DNA of 64,000 nt from Candidatus Poribacteria bacterium. Its GTDB lineage: Bacteria; Poribacteria; WGA-4E; UBA9662. Both the position numbers and the translations under genes were made by a program. The stretch's first letter is position 1. Each line of letters opens with the position of its first letter. Location: assembly GCA_002709695.1 (NCBI GenBank), contig PAQF01000026.1, forward strand, positions 213,395 through 277,394, written 5' to 3'. The notes beneath the pieces are model-generated. The model did no database searches, was not told where the DNA came from, and was given only the letters and a program-made list of their open reading frames with translations. Positions 19,671 to 27,895 of the stretch are shown here, piece by piece.

Positions 19671-20077
19671 CATAAGCTAGCGTACTATTGCTTTAGCAAC
19701 CTAAGTTGTAGCTATGGTAATTAATGAACAGTAAGAATCATCGTCAAAAAACCGAATAATGTCCTTATACATACGATTCAACATCACACAGCTCAAGACA
19801 CCTACCTCAACTGAATGATGTCGACTAACTTTGAAGACAACTATCCTGCTTGACAAGCCTAGCAGATAGTAAATATAATTTAGCTCAGAATGTCAGCCAT
19901 GTTAACTTCCCTCAAACTCTCCAATAAAAAGCAACGAGAATCGCATACCGGATAATTCCATATAGGAAAGTGAACATCTCGTTGAACTATGGAAGCATGA
20001 TAGTCATGTCAGGGAAGGAATCAATGCTGTTGTTTACACTAGATGCGACGTTATCAGGAATTTCACAAAATTAGATA
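19671..20077. other. Gene-free stretch upstream of nagB
   Basis: About 400 bases without a supported gene. One plus-strand frame from 19966 to a stop at 20092-20094 is open for 42 codons and has a coding-like look (HLVELWKHDSHVREGINAVV), overlapping the nagB start. It has no good start codon and I recognise no family; it could be the remnant of a gene end. No promoter or hairpin stands out. Confidence 0.35.
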
Positions 20078-20740
20078 ATGATAACATTTTTTGAGAATTA
20101 CAAAACAATGTCTGAATATGCAGCTTCTGTAGTTGCGGAGACGATTGAAAGTAAGCCTGATTGTAAGCTCGGTTTACCCACAGGATCAACACCAATTGGT
20201 ATGTACAAAAATCTAATTCAATTTGATTTGGACTGGAGTAATGTTAAAACGTTTAATTTGGACGAGTATGAAAATATAAGCCACGCTCACCCCGAATCGT
20301 ATCATATGTACATGAGGAAAAATTTATTCTCACATGTAAATCTAAAGGAAAAGAACATTCATTTCCCTAATAATGAGTATGATAAAACAATAAAAGCTGA
20401 AGGGAACTTGGATCTGACCATTCTAGGTATAGGACATAATGGTCACATTGCATTTAATGAACCAGGTTCAGCACTAACTTCCAAAACAAGAAAAGTGAAG
20501 TTAGCTGAAGAAACGATCCAAGCAAACAGTAGATTCTTCAAAACTGTTGATGAGGTACCAAAACATGCTTTTACAATGGGTCTGCAGACCATAAGGGAAT
20601 CTAAAAGGATTATATTGATTGCAAGTGGATCTGATAAGTGGGATATCTTAGATGAATGTTTCAACGGAAACGTAACAACAGATAGACCTGCTAGCATGCT
20701 ACAAGTACACCCCAAAATAGAAGTATTTTATGCCAGTTAA
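20078..20740 (+). CDS. nagB: Glucosamine-6-phosphate deaminase
   Basis: A 220-residue NagB/6-phosphogluconolactonase-fold enzyme that converts glucosamine-6-phosphate to fructose-6-phosphate and ammonia. Visible motifs are GLPTGSTP (phosphate binding), FNLDEYE with the catalytic-base Asp, and GIGHNGHIAFNEPGS, the deaminase signature with the His/Glu charge relay. It is shorter than the roughly 260-residue E. coli enzyme, mostly by loss of the C-terminal allosteric part, as in short Bacillus-like forms. The next gene, a PIG-L deacetylase, starts 11 bases before its stop, so translation is probably coupled. The pair suggests GlcNAc-derived amino sugar turnover. Confidence 0.93.
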   Translation: MITFFENYKTMSEYAASVVAETIESKPDCKLGLPTGSTPIGMYKNLIQFDLDWSNVKTFNLDEYENISHAHPESYHMYMRKNLFSHVNLKEKNIHFPNNEYDKTIKAEGNLDLTILGIGHNGHIAFNEPGSALTSKTRKVKLAEETIQANSRFFKTVDEVPKHAFTMGLQTIRESKRIILIASGSDKWDILDECFNGNVTTDRPASMLQVHPKIEVFYAS

Positions 20741-21272
20741 TAAATTAATGATTGTTGCCCATCCTGACGATGAGACGCTATTCGGTGGTGGGGAATTGAT
20801 AAAACATAGAGGAGAATATAAGGTCGTCGCATTAGATTATGGGAATCATTTGATGAGACACAAAGAGTTTATATGCGCTATGGAACTATTAGGGGTCAAA
20901 AAATGGGAACATTGGGATGGTGAGCCATACAAATCATCAACTGCATACAACGAGTCGATATTAATACCTCGGATAGAAAAAGTTTTGAACGAGGAAGATT
21001 GGGACAAAGTCGTCACACATAATCAAGGTGGTGAGTACGGTCACTATCGACACATTAGTATACACAATGTAATGGCTCGTCTCTGTCCCGAGAAATTATG
21101 GGTATTTGATACCTGTATGAATAGTCCATTAGATCCTAATATAAAAGACCGTAAGAGTGAAGTTTTAGAAGGGTGTTACCCAACACAGAAACAAGTCTTA
21201 AGATGGTTTAAATGGGACTATGAGAGGATAATTAAGTATCAGCAACAATCAAAAAACAGACCAATTACATGA
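20730..21272 (+). CDS. PIG-L/LmbE family N-acetylglucosaminyl deacetylase-like protein
   Basis: A 180-residue zinc hydrolase of the PIG-L (LmbE) family. The N-terminal AHPDDE motif (residues 10-15) supplies two zinc ligands and the general base, and HYRHISIHN in the middle supplies the third-ligand His pattern. Family members remove acetyl groups from GlcNAc conjugates, chitobiose, or thiol-cofactor precursors. It is shorter than most (about 220-270 residues). Its start overlaps the nagB stop by 11 bases, the strongest clue that it acts on an N-acetylglucosamine compound to feed NagB. Antibiotic or thiol biosynthesis is an alternative, but no partner genes for that are near. Confidence 0.85.
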   Translation: MPVNKLMIVAHPDDETLFGGGELIKHRGEYKVVALDYGNHLMRHKEFICAMELLGVKKWEHWDGEPYKSSTAYNESILIPRIEKVLNEEDWDKVVTHNQGGEYGHYRHISIHNVMARLCPEKLWVFDTCMNSPLDPNIKDRKSEVLEGCYPTQKQVLRWFKWDYERIIKYQQQSKNRPIT

Positions 21273-21587
21273 TTATGTACCTTGGTCTTTATTTTTTACA
21301 AATAGATGGGGTAATTTTGCGAAAATTAGGATTGGAACCATTATCAGGTAATGCTATATATGACATAGACAAAATAGTTAAAGTCTTAATAGCTCAAGAA
21401 GATTCGACCTGAGAGGCCCCCGTTGAGTATATCGATGACAACGTCCTTAATGCGCAGGTCGGCAAAAATCCCCAATATACATTCAAGCATTAGAACTATG
21501 ACAAACCCATCAGACATACACCATATCAAAGCGGGGAACGGTTTTCAGAATTAGTTTTTCGCCCAGTGATGTAAATAAGAGGCCTTC
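21273..21587. other. Gene-poor stretch with one doubtful small frame
   Basis: About 315 bases between the PIG-L gene and the TPR gene. A 45-codon plus-strand frame (ATG at 21275, stop at 21410-21412, including LRKLGLEPLSGNAIYDIDK) begins right after the PIG-L stop and looks mildly coding-like. It has no clear ribosome binding site and no recognised family. The rest (21413-21587) shows nothing. Confidence 0.35.
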
Positions 21588-22811
21588 ATGAAAGAAAATC
21601 CTGATTCTGACACTTCTGAGCTGGACATTTCAGACATCCTTCAACAGGATTCTGACACTTTCGAGTTGGATATTTCAGATATCCTTCAACAAGACGATTT
21701 GTATAACGACCAAGATAAATTGGAAGAAATCTTACAATCGTACCAAGAAGCTATTAAACTCAATCCCGAGGATGCTGAAGCCCATTACGGTTTGGGCAAT
21801 GTCTATCGTTACCAAGAAAAATTGGCCAACGCGATTCAAGCATATCAAGAAGCCATTAAACTTAATCCTAACAACATTGATGCATACAATAACTTAGGGG
21901 TTACACTAAAAGAACAGGGAAAGCTCGCAGAGGCTATACACACCTATGAAAGCGCTATCAAAATTGACCCCAGTGATGCCGACGTACATAACAACCTTGG
22001 TAATGCTTACCGTAGCCAGAACCAACTGGAGAAGGCTAAGAAAGCTTACTTGAAAGCTATCGAGATTAATCCTGATTACGTTTATGCCTACAATAATCTA
22101 GGTATTACCTACCACAGTCAGAACCAACTGGAGGACGCCAAAAAAGCTTGCTTGAAAGCTATCGAGATCGACCCGGCTTACGTCAGTGCATATTACAATT
22201 TAGGGTTAGTCTGTACAGATCAAGAGGAACTGGAGGACGCCATTCATGCCTACGAGAAAGTTGTTGAATTCACCCCTGAAGATACTAACGCATCCGAAAA
22301 TTTGAAAGTGGCATATTTCAATCAAGGAAATAAAGCATATCAACAAGGAAACCTAAAAGAAGCGAGAGAGAAATACCAAAAAGTTCTCCAACTCAATTCT
22401 GAAGACGCTAATTTATATTACAATTTAGGTGTAGTCTGTGCAGATCAAGGAGAATTAGAAGACGCCATCCAAGCTTATAAGGCAGCTATTAAACTCAACC
22501 CCGATGATGTCGATGCACACAATAACTTGGGAGATGTATACAGACGACAAGGGAATCTTGACTTGGCAATCGAATTAATTCAGAATGCCATAAAACTCCA
22601 CCCGACAAATTCCGAAGCGCATCTAAACTTGGGAAACGTCTACATTGATCAAAAAAAACCGGAGGAAGCCATCCAAGCTTACCGTCAGATTTTCCTAATA
22701 AAAGCAACAGATGATGAAAGCATCAAAATCCGACAAGATGCCTTGACAGCTCTAAAGCAACTGGGAACCCCAGAATCTTTGGAAATGCTGAAAGCCCATG
22801 AAGCTACCTAA
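21588..22811 (+). CDS. Tetratricopeptide repeat protein
   Basis: A 407-residue protein made almost entirely of TPR units (about nine), each with the A..NLG..Y...G....AI..Y..AI...P pattern, for example LGVTLKEQGKLAEAIHTYES. TPR arrays serve as protein-protein docking surfaces. There is no signal peptide or membrane segment, so it is likely cytosolic. The N-terminal 35 residues are an acidic leader with a tandem repeat (DSDTSELDISDILQQ then DSDTFELDISDILQQ). Repeats near 22009-22070 and 22111-22172 are nearly identical at DNA level, a recent internal duplication. The partner is unknown. It is convergent with the ThuA gene, 46 bases away. Confidence 0.92.
   Translation: MKENPDSDTSELDISDILQQDSDTFELDISDILQQDDLYNDQDKLEEILQSYQEAIKLNPEDAEAHYGLGNVYRYQEKLANAIQAYQEAIKLNPNNIDAYNNLGVTLKEQGKLAEAIHTYESAIKIDPSDADVHNNLGNAYRSQNQLEKAKKAYLKAIEINPDYVYAYNNLGITYHSQNQLEDAKKACLKAIEIDPAYVSAYYNLGLVCTDQEELEDAIHAYEKVVEFTPEDTNASENLKVAYFNQGNKAYQQGNLKEAREKYQKVLQLNSEDANLYYNLGVVCADQGELEDAIQAYKAAIKLNPDDVDAHNNLGDVYRRQGNLDLAIELIQNAIKLHPTNSEAHLNLGNVYIDQKKPEEAIQAYRQIFLIKATDDESIKIRQDALTALKQLGTPESLEMLKAHEAT
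21603..21692 (+). repeat. 45-base tandem duplication in the TPR gene
   Basis: Two adjacent 45-base units (21603-21647 and 21648-21692) encode DSDTSELDISDILQQ and DSDTFELDISDILQQ. The copies differ at only a few positions, mostly synonymous, so the duplication is recent and in frame. Confidence 0.9.
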
Positions 22812-22857
22812 GCCCTACAAAAATTTATATAAAAGACGATTTTCTTTGTCTGCCTTG

Positions 22858-23508
22858 CTATTTTCGTCCACCAGCCCACAGAATGGCATTTGTCAGCAGT
22901 GACAGAAAATAATCTACACGAAAATCTTGTTGATGTCCAAGAGATGTGTAAAAAATTCGCCCTCCATTATGAACTCTAGTCCATGCTACTGGCTCACAGT
23001 TTCCCTCAGATGTGCTTGCTGTCATTAGGGTAGTGATATCTTTTGCATTATTCGGGTTCTTATACAAACTGCCATAAGAATCAAAATTGGGGAGACCTGC
23101 AAGTATTGGATGATCCACATTTTCCTCTTTGATTTGGACATGGGCTATTGGGCCATGCCCAAAATGTCCAGCATAACTCCCACCTAAAACATCTCGATCA
23201 AATTCAAGGTAATTCTGATAGGCATGACTAGCAGTCCGAACACCAACAATTGGTTTACCTAAATTGCAATACGATTTGAAACGTTTGAGTTCCTCTCCTT
23301 TCGTATTCAATCTTCGTGTGAAAAGTACCATCACATCCGTTGACTCTAAAGGCTGTAAAGACTGACAATCATCTTCAGTTTTGTAGATGATCATAGTTGT
23401 TTCGATATCTTGTTGATATTCTTTAAGATAATCCTTGAAATTTGAGAGCGATTCTTCAGAACCATACTCAAACGAGCCTGAAATCATACACACTTTAAGC
23501 TTATGCAC
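22858..23508 (-). CDS. ThuA-like domain protein
   Basis: A 216-residue protein with the ThuA (trehalose utilisation) class I glutamine amidotransferase-like fold. Motifs are VCMISGSFEYGS at the first strand, DVMVLFTRR, KPIVGVRTASHAY in place of the glutaminase nucleophile elbow, and GRIFYTSLGHQQDF near the C-terminus. The elbow has no catalytic Cys, as is usual for ThuA domains. Members often accompany Gfo/Idh and TIM-barrel isomerase genes in disaccharide metabolism. The GTG at 23508 follows GGAG with a 7-base spacer. The role here is unknown. The gene begins 23 bases after the dUTPase stop, so co-transcription with dut is likely. Confidence 0.85.
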   Translation of the reverse strand: MHKLKVCMISGSFEYGSEESLSNFKDYLKEYQQDIETTMIIYKTEDDCQSLQPLESTDVMVLFTRRLNTKGEELKRFKSYCNLGKPIVGVRTASHAYQNYLEFDRDVLGGSYAGHFGHGPIAHVQIKEENVDHPILAGLPNFDSYGSLYKNPNNAKDITTLMTASTSEGNCEPVAWTRVHNGGRIFYTSLGHQQDFRVDYFLSLLTNAILWAGGRK

Positions 23509-23531
23509 AAACTTTCTCCAATCAATCGAAA

Positions 23532-23966
23532 TTACTTGCTATCCGTACTACCAAAACCACCACGCGTTTTCTCGTCCATCCGTTGCACTTCTTGCCAACT
23601 TGCACAACCAACCCTGACAAAAATTCCTTGTGCGATTCGATCCCCTCGTTCAATCAAGACGGATTGACTAGTGAAATTGTAGACCTGAATCTGAATTTCA
23701 TCTCCATTACCACAATAGTCTTGATCGATTACTCCAATACCATGTGGAATTAAAAGACCTCTTTTCCTTGGAGTTGAACTTCGTAAGGTCACCAACAACA
23801 TATAATCAGGGGGAGTCTCAATAATTACATTAGCTGGAATAAGCGAGATATCTTGAGGTGGAACCTCCACTGACTCCCGACACAAAAAATCGAAACCAAC
23901 AGAACCACGCGTTTCATATAGAGGTAGTGGTATACTCTCATCGATTCGTTTAATCTTTACGTTCAT
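23532..23966 (-). CDS. dut: Deoxyuridine 5'-triphosphate nucleotidohydrolase
   Basis: A 144-residue trimeric dUTPase, which hydrolyses dUTP to dUMP and pyrophosphate to keep uracil out of DNA. All five family motifs are present: SVGFDF (1), RSSTPRKRGL (2), GVIDQDYCGN (3, with the catalytic Asp), GDRIAQGIF (4) and the C-terminal lid TRGGFGSTD (5). The length is typical. Motif 2 has TPRK where many have L.K, a modest variation. It lies between pgeF and the ThuA gene on the minus strand. Confidence 0.97.
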   Translation of the reverse strand: MNVKIKRIDESIPLPLYETRGSVGFDFLCRESVEVPPQDISLIPANVIIETPPDYMLLVTLRSSTPRKRGLLIPHGIGVIDQDYCGNGDEIQIQVYNFTSQSVLIERGDRIAQGIFVRVGCASWQEVQRMDEKTRGGFGSTDSK

Positions 23967-24039
23967 ACATCTTTAACAAGAAAGTGGATTTTTAAGAATT
24001 CAACCTCACTAGTAATCATAACAGATTTAGGGACGTAGT

Positions 24040-24750
24040 TCAATCGGAATTCGGAAGTAATCGAATTAGTGAAATTAGCCTTCCAGCGGACTCTCGTTCT
24101 ACACGAAACGAATAGAACAAATCAGTCCGACAAGCTGTACAAAAAGGGGAGACCGAAATCGATTCAAAAGGAACCCCAACATTAACTAATTGTTGAATGT
24201 TAGCAAAGTGCAAATTAAGTTTATTATCACTAGTACGAACATCAGGACCAAAATGACGCTCAAACTGGTCTGCCAAATCTTGGCTGACCTGATAACAACT
24301 CTGTTGTATTGATACTCCCAAATAGACTAGACAATTAACAGGTTTCGTGCCAAAGTGCTTCTGCATTGACTGAATAGCCTTAGCTGAAATAAGTTTGTAT
24401 GTCCCACGCCAACCTGCATGTACAATTCCAATTGAGCATGTACATAAGTCTAAAATAAAAACGGGGATGCAATCTGCGGTAAACACAGCAATAGCCAGAT
24501 CAACCTGATTTGTGATTATCGCGTCTGCTTCCGCCAATGGTAAGGGATAAGGATAGGGTCGAGAGGGCTGTAAAATAACCTCAACCTTATTGCCATGAAC
24601 TTGCTGACAGAAAACGAGCTGTTCGGGGCCAAGCCGAACTTGATCGTAGAATCTTCTTCGGTCGGACTGAGAATCGAGACGATGGCTAGTAAGAGCTTGT
24701 ACAAGCCCTGTTTCTTTTAAATCAAGAACATTACTATATAAAGAACCCAT
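24040..24750 (-). CDS. pgeF: PgeF/YfiH family purine nucleoside phosphorylase-like (laccase domain) protein
   Basis: A 236-residue DUF152 (YfiH, formerly 'laccase domain') protein. The zinc-site residues are visible in VHGNKV, FTADCIPVFI and GIVHAGWRGTY. In E. coli the homologue was linked to peptidoglycan editing, and others have purine nucleoside phosphorylase and adenosine deaminase activity. The ATG at 24750 is chosen over an adjacent TTG at 24753. It lies 26 bases after the N-acetylmuramoyl-L-alanine amidase stop, in line with a cell wall connection. Confidence 0.93.
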   Translation of the reverse strand: MGSLYSNVLDLKETGLVQALTSHRLDSQSDRRRFYDQVRLGPEQLVFCQQVHGNKVEVILQPSRPYPYPLPLAEADAIITNQVDLAIAVFTADCIPVFILDLCTCSIGIVHAGWRGTYKLISAKAIQSMQKHFGTKPVNCLVYLGVSIQQSCYQVSQDLADQFERHFGPDVRTSDNKLNLHFANIQQLVNVGVPFESISVSPFCTACRTDLFYSFRVERESAGRLISLIRLLPNSD

Positions 24751-24776
24751 CAAACTAGAAGATTACTACCTCAATT

Positions 24777-25580
24777 TCACTCCGGCAATTGCTGATCAAA
24801 CTTTTTGATCCCCTTTGCTAATGCACTAGCAATTCTGTCTTGGTATTTTTCTTCGGTCATTTTCTTCCTCTCAGCATCGTTTGATATAAAACCCAACTCA
24901 AGCAAAACACTAGGCATCTTCGTCCATGCGAGAACATAAAACGGAGCACCACGAACCCCTGCATTTCTTGAAGCATGTAAATTCCGATTTTTCACACCAA
25001 GTTGTTTAACAAGCAATTTTTGAAGGATTCGTGCCACTTGCTCTGTGTATTTTTCATTACCACGTTTGCGCAAATTGATGATCATGAAATCGAATTTGTC
25101 AACTGATTCCTGCGCGTTCTCTCTTTCAACTAATTCTGCAGCGAGCTCATCCGTTGCATCCAGATCAAATTTGAAGCTTTCCATGCCATGGATACGCTGA
25201 TCCTTAAACGAATTACAATGAAGGCTCAAAAAGATCGATTGGTTGGGAGGAAAACTTTCCTGGTTGGCAAAGGCAACACGCTGCCTAAGCGACATAAAAC
25301 GATCATCAGCACGGGTCAAAAAAACTTCATACTCGTTTTTTTGCCTTAGTACTTCGGCCAACTTTCGTGAAACCGACAACGTTATGTCCTTTTCTTTTAC
25401 TCCAGATTGGCTGACACAACCAGGATCTCTACCGCCATGCCCCGGATCAATAACAATATATTTTAGCGAGAACCCAGTACTAAGCTGGCTCGTATCTTCG
25501 CCAACAGTCTCCTGCCTGAAAAGAGCAAACGAAAGAATTAACACAGTAATCAACAGCTTCAAACGGGTTAAAAATTGCAT
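24777..25580 (-). CDS. N-acetylmuramoyl-L-alanine amidase (Amidase_3 family)
   Basis: A zinc-dependent peptidoglycan amidase of about 267 residues that cleaves between MurNAc and the stem peptide. Zinc ligands and catalytic residues are visible: His in IDPGHGGRDPG, Glu in KEKDITLS, His in FLSLHCNS and the catalytic Glu in VLLELGFISN. The start taken at 25580 (MQFLTRLKLLITVLILSFALF) gives a clean signal peptide; ATG at 25616 and TTG at 25628 are possible but give a longer, less typical leader. The enzyme should act in the periplasm. Upstream on the same strand are the zinc-ribbon protein and tatC-tatA, and downstream pgeF. Confidence 0.93.
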   Translation of the reverse strand: MQFLTRLKLLITVLILSFALFRQETVGEDTSQLSTGFSLKYIVIDPGHGGRDPGCVSQSGVKEKDITLSVSRKLAEVLRQKNEYEVFLTRADDRFMSLRQRVAFANQESFPPNQSIFLSLHCNSFKDQRIHGMESFKFDLDATDELAAELVERENAQESVDKFDFMIINLRKRGNEKYTEQVARILQKLLVKQLGVKNRNLHASRNAGVRGAPFYVLAWTKMPSVLLELGFISNDAERKKMTEEKYQDRIASALAKGIKKFDQQLPE

Positions 25581-25691
25581 TGGAAAATCGATCCTGCTAA
25601 TTGGGTCAGAATTCATACTTGCTGTCAATAAACGCGGAGTTATTCAATCGGTTTCATCAAGAAACAGGGATACAAATGAGAAAACCATACT

Positions 25692-26444
25692 TCATTCGCT
25701 AGTAGCACCATTAGCTCGCTCAGAATCTGGAAGCTCAAACAAAATCAACTTACAAGATGGACAAGCAATTTTTTTTGTTGACTGTTTAATTTCATTCAGC
25801 ATTTGTGGTGGAATTGTTAACTTACAATTACCACAATTGTTACCTACTACTGGAGCAACTAAGCTAGCATATTGGGTTGTCGTTCTACTCTGATATTGCC
25901 TAAGTAAATCTGGAGCAATTTTCTGGACCAAGTCTTGACGCGTCTCCTGAATTTCGGAAATATCTTCCTCAATTCCCTGAGCGATTTCCTGTAGTTTAGC
26001 TTCTTCAACCTTGTAATCTGCACTTTTCACTGATAGAATCTCGCGCTCTTTTTTGATTTCTCCACCAAGGTCATCAATAGTTAACATAAACTCTAGGATG
26101 TTGTCCTCAATTTCTTCCTCCTGCTTATCAATAAACTCTAATTGGTTATACAGTGCTTTCATTTCATCGTTGGTCTTCACAGAAGTTAACTGGGTTTGGT
26201 ATTTTTTCCTTTGTTCATCCAATGCTCCTATTTCTGCTGATTGAGACCTTTGTTCCTTTTCAACCTGAGAAAGTTGATCTTTCAACGCATTTAATTTTTG
26301 CTCGTGCACCCCAAAATCCTCTCGCAATTTCCGGATATCGTTTGGAATCGACTTAAGCTTTTTACGTCGAGTTAAAATATCAGCATCAATCTGCTGTAAA
26401 TTATATAAAAACGCTAGTTCCGAGGTAAGGTTCAAATCAGACAT
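25692..26444 (-). CDS. C4-type zinc ribbon coiled-coil protein (DUF164/COG1579)
   Basis: A 250-residue cytosolic protein. Residues from about 10 to 185 form a long antiparallel coiled coil, and a C-terminal zinc ribbon follows: CGNCKLTIPP, then CPSCKLILF. The family is widespread, with proposed nucleic acid or trafficking roles but no settled function; the Helicobacter homologue binds flagellar regulators and nucleic acid. The ATG at 26444 is set by CAGGAG about 10 bases upstream; it overlaps the tatC 3' end by 8 bases, so coupling is likely. Confidence 0.9.
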   Translation of the reverse strand: MSDLNLTSELAFLYNLQQIDADILTRRKKLKSIPNDIRKLREDFGVHEQKLNALKDQLSQVEKEQRSQSAEIGALDEQRKKYQTQLTSVKTNDEMKALYNQLEFIDKQEEEIEDNILEFMLTIDDLGGEIKKEREILSVKSADYKVEEAKLQEIAQGIEEDISEIQETRQDLVQKIAPDLLRQYQSRTTTQYASLVAPVVGNNCGNCKLTIPPQMLNEIKQSTKKIACPSCKLILFELPDSERANGATSE

Positions 26445-27282
26445 AGACTTCAGACTCCTGTTCAACGAGAAAAGCGAAGAAAATCCCTAGCTCGTACAGT
26501 AAGATTAAAGGAATAGCCATCAACAACATTGAGAGTATATCTGCGGGTGTTAAAAATGCTGATAGCACCATAATTCCCACCCAAGCAACATTCCGTTTCT
26601 GACGAAAGCCATTCGCATGAATTACATTAACAAAGGATAGGAAAGACATAACTACTGGAAGTTCAAATGCAATTCCGAATCCCACGAGCAACTGAACCAG
26701 AAAATTGAAGTATTTTTCAATTCCCCACAGGTTTTCGGTCCCCTCAAAAAGCTTAGAAGAAAAGCTAAGCACTACTGGTACAACAATAAAATATGCAAAC
26801 AACGCTCCAATAACAAAAAAAAGTATGATGATTAAAAAAAGGGGTAGAGCAAACCGTTTTTCCTTAGCCGTGAATGCAGGAAGAACAAAAGCCCAAACCT
26901 GATATATTAAGATGGGTGAAGCGCATAGAATCCCAAAAGTAATACTAATTTTAAGATACGCCATAATGCCTTCAAGCGGTCCTTCTTTTATCAACTTTGC
27001 TTCAACTCCCATCGAACTCGCTCTCAGTGATATCGATAAAAACCCCATAAATGTTGCACCTTGACCAAATATCCGATCGATCAAAAACGCGAGAAGTTTG
27101 TTAGTCGATAAATCTAGCGGCAGCTTCATAATTCTTTCAATTGGTCTACTGAAAGACAAACTTAAAATCATGAAAAAACCAACTGAAATCAGGGAAACTA
27201 TAAGGCGGTGGCGTAATTCTTCGAGATGCTCCCAAAATGTCATCTCACTCGTAGAAGTTTCTTGGTAATTACTTTCAGGCAT
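26437..27282 (-). CDS. tatC: Sec-independent protein translocase subunit TatC
   Basis: A 281-residue polytopic inner-membrane protein, the twin-arginine signal receptor of the Tat system. The N-terminal MTFWEHLEELRHRL carries the conserved Glu and Leu-rich signal-binding motif. About six hydrophobic segments follow, with PILIYQVWAFVLPAFTAKEK and FGIAFELPVV as typical conserved blocks. A roughly 40-residue insert before the second conserved block is longer than in E. coli TatC. Its start overlaps the tatA stop by 8 bases. With TatA it can form a minimal TatAC system; no tatB is visible here. Confidence 0.96.
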   Translation of the reverse strand: MPESNYQETSTSEMTFWEHLEELRHRLIVSLISVGFFMILSLSFSRPIERIMKLPLDLSTNKLLAFLIDRIFGQGATFMGFLSISLRASSMGVEAKLIKEGPLEGIMAYLKISITFGILCASPILIYQVWAFVLPAFTAKEKRFALPLFLIIILFFVIGALFAYFIVVPVVLSFSSKLFEGTENLWGIEKYFNFLVQLLVGFGIAFELPVVMSFLSFVNVIHANGFRQKRNVAWVGIMVLSAFLTPADILSMLLMAIPLILLYELGIFFAFLVEQESEVYV

Positions 27283-27475
27283 CCTTTTTCGAATTCATAT
27301 CCGAGCTATTTTCGTTCATAGTTTGAGTTATATCATTTTGGATTTCCTTGCCAGCATTTTTAAATTCCCGAATCGCTTTCCCAAGCGAACTTCCCATTTC
27401 TGGTAAACGCTTCGGTCCAAAGATGATGAGAATTGCTACAAGAATAACCCCAATTTCCCAGCCTCCTAAACCCAT
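27275..27475 (-). CDS. tatA: Twin-arginine translocase subunit TatA
   Basis: A 66-residue protein with the TatA/E plan: a short N-terminal transmembrane helix (WEIGVILVAILIIFGP), the conserved FGPKRLPEMG hinge, and an amphipathic helix (LGKAIREFKNAGKEI) followed by a polar tail. It oligomerises to let folded proteins cross the inner membrane. The ATG at 27475 is preferred because a GGGGGG stretch lies 7 bases upstream. It overlaps tatC by 8 bases. Confidence 0.95.
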   Translation of the reverse strand: MGLGGWEIGVILVAILIIFGPKRLPEMGSSLGKAIREFKNAGKEIQNDITQTMNENSSDMNSKKDA

Positions 27476-27575
27476 TACTATACCCCCCAAATATCACATA
27501 TATGTCAGGATTATACTTCAAAAACCACACTATTTTCAATTTTTTCGGTTTAAAAACCAACTTAAATAATAGCAT

Positions 27576-27875
27576 CTAGTCCAGTTTTTTTTGGACACTT
27601 TCGACCTTGTCTTCCATTGATTGATCCCGATCCGTTCTTGTTCCAAACTTGAGCGTTGTACTAATACGCGGAACACCAGCCTGATGGAGGACCTGATGGC
27701 ATGACCTTATTGCATCAAAAACTATTTCCCATTCTCCTTCAATATTAGTCCCATAAGCATGCAACTTAATCTTCAAACCAGCATCGCGCAGAATCTTTTC
27801 GCACACAGCAATTTCATTTGATACTGACACACCCACCCCAATAGGTATAATACAAAAATCTGCTATCACTTTCAC
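27576..27875 (-). CDS. MTH1187/YqgV family thiamine-binding-like protein
   Basis: A 99-residue protein of the UPF0045 (MTH1187) family, a small ferredoxin-like alpha/beta fold reported to bind thiamine or other small ligands. The typical pattern is seen: FCIIPIGVGVSVSNEIA, then LHAYGTNIEGEW and RISTTLKFGTRTD. It starts at GTG 27875, with GAGGTGAG just upstream, 20 bases after the creatininase stop, so the two are probably co-transcribed. Its cellular role is unknown. Confidence 0.9.
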   Translation of the reverse strand: MKVIADFCIIPIGVGVSVSNEIAVCEKILRDAGLKIKLHAYGTNIEGEWEIVFDAIRSCHQVLHQAGVPRISTTLKFGTRTDRDQSMEDKVESVQKKLD

Positions 27876-27895
27876 ATCTCACCTCGAACCGAAAG

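Noticed and set aside
19966..20094. 42-codon open frame just before nagB
   Set aside because: It looks mildly coding but lacks a start codon, ribosome binding site and recognisable family; kept only as a remark in the gap entry.
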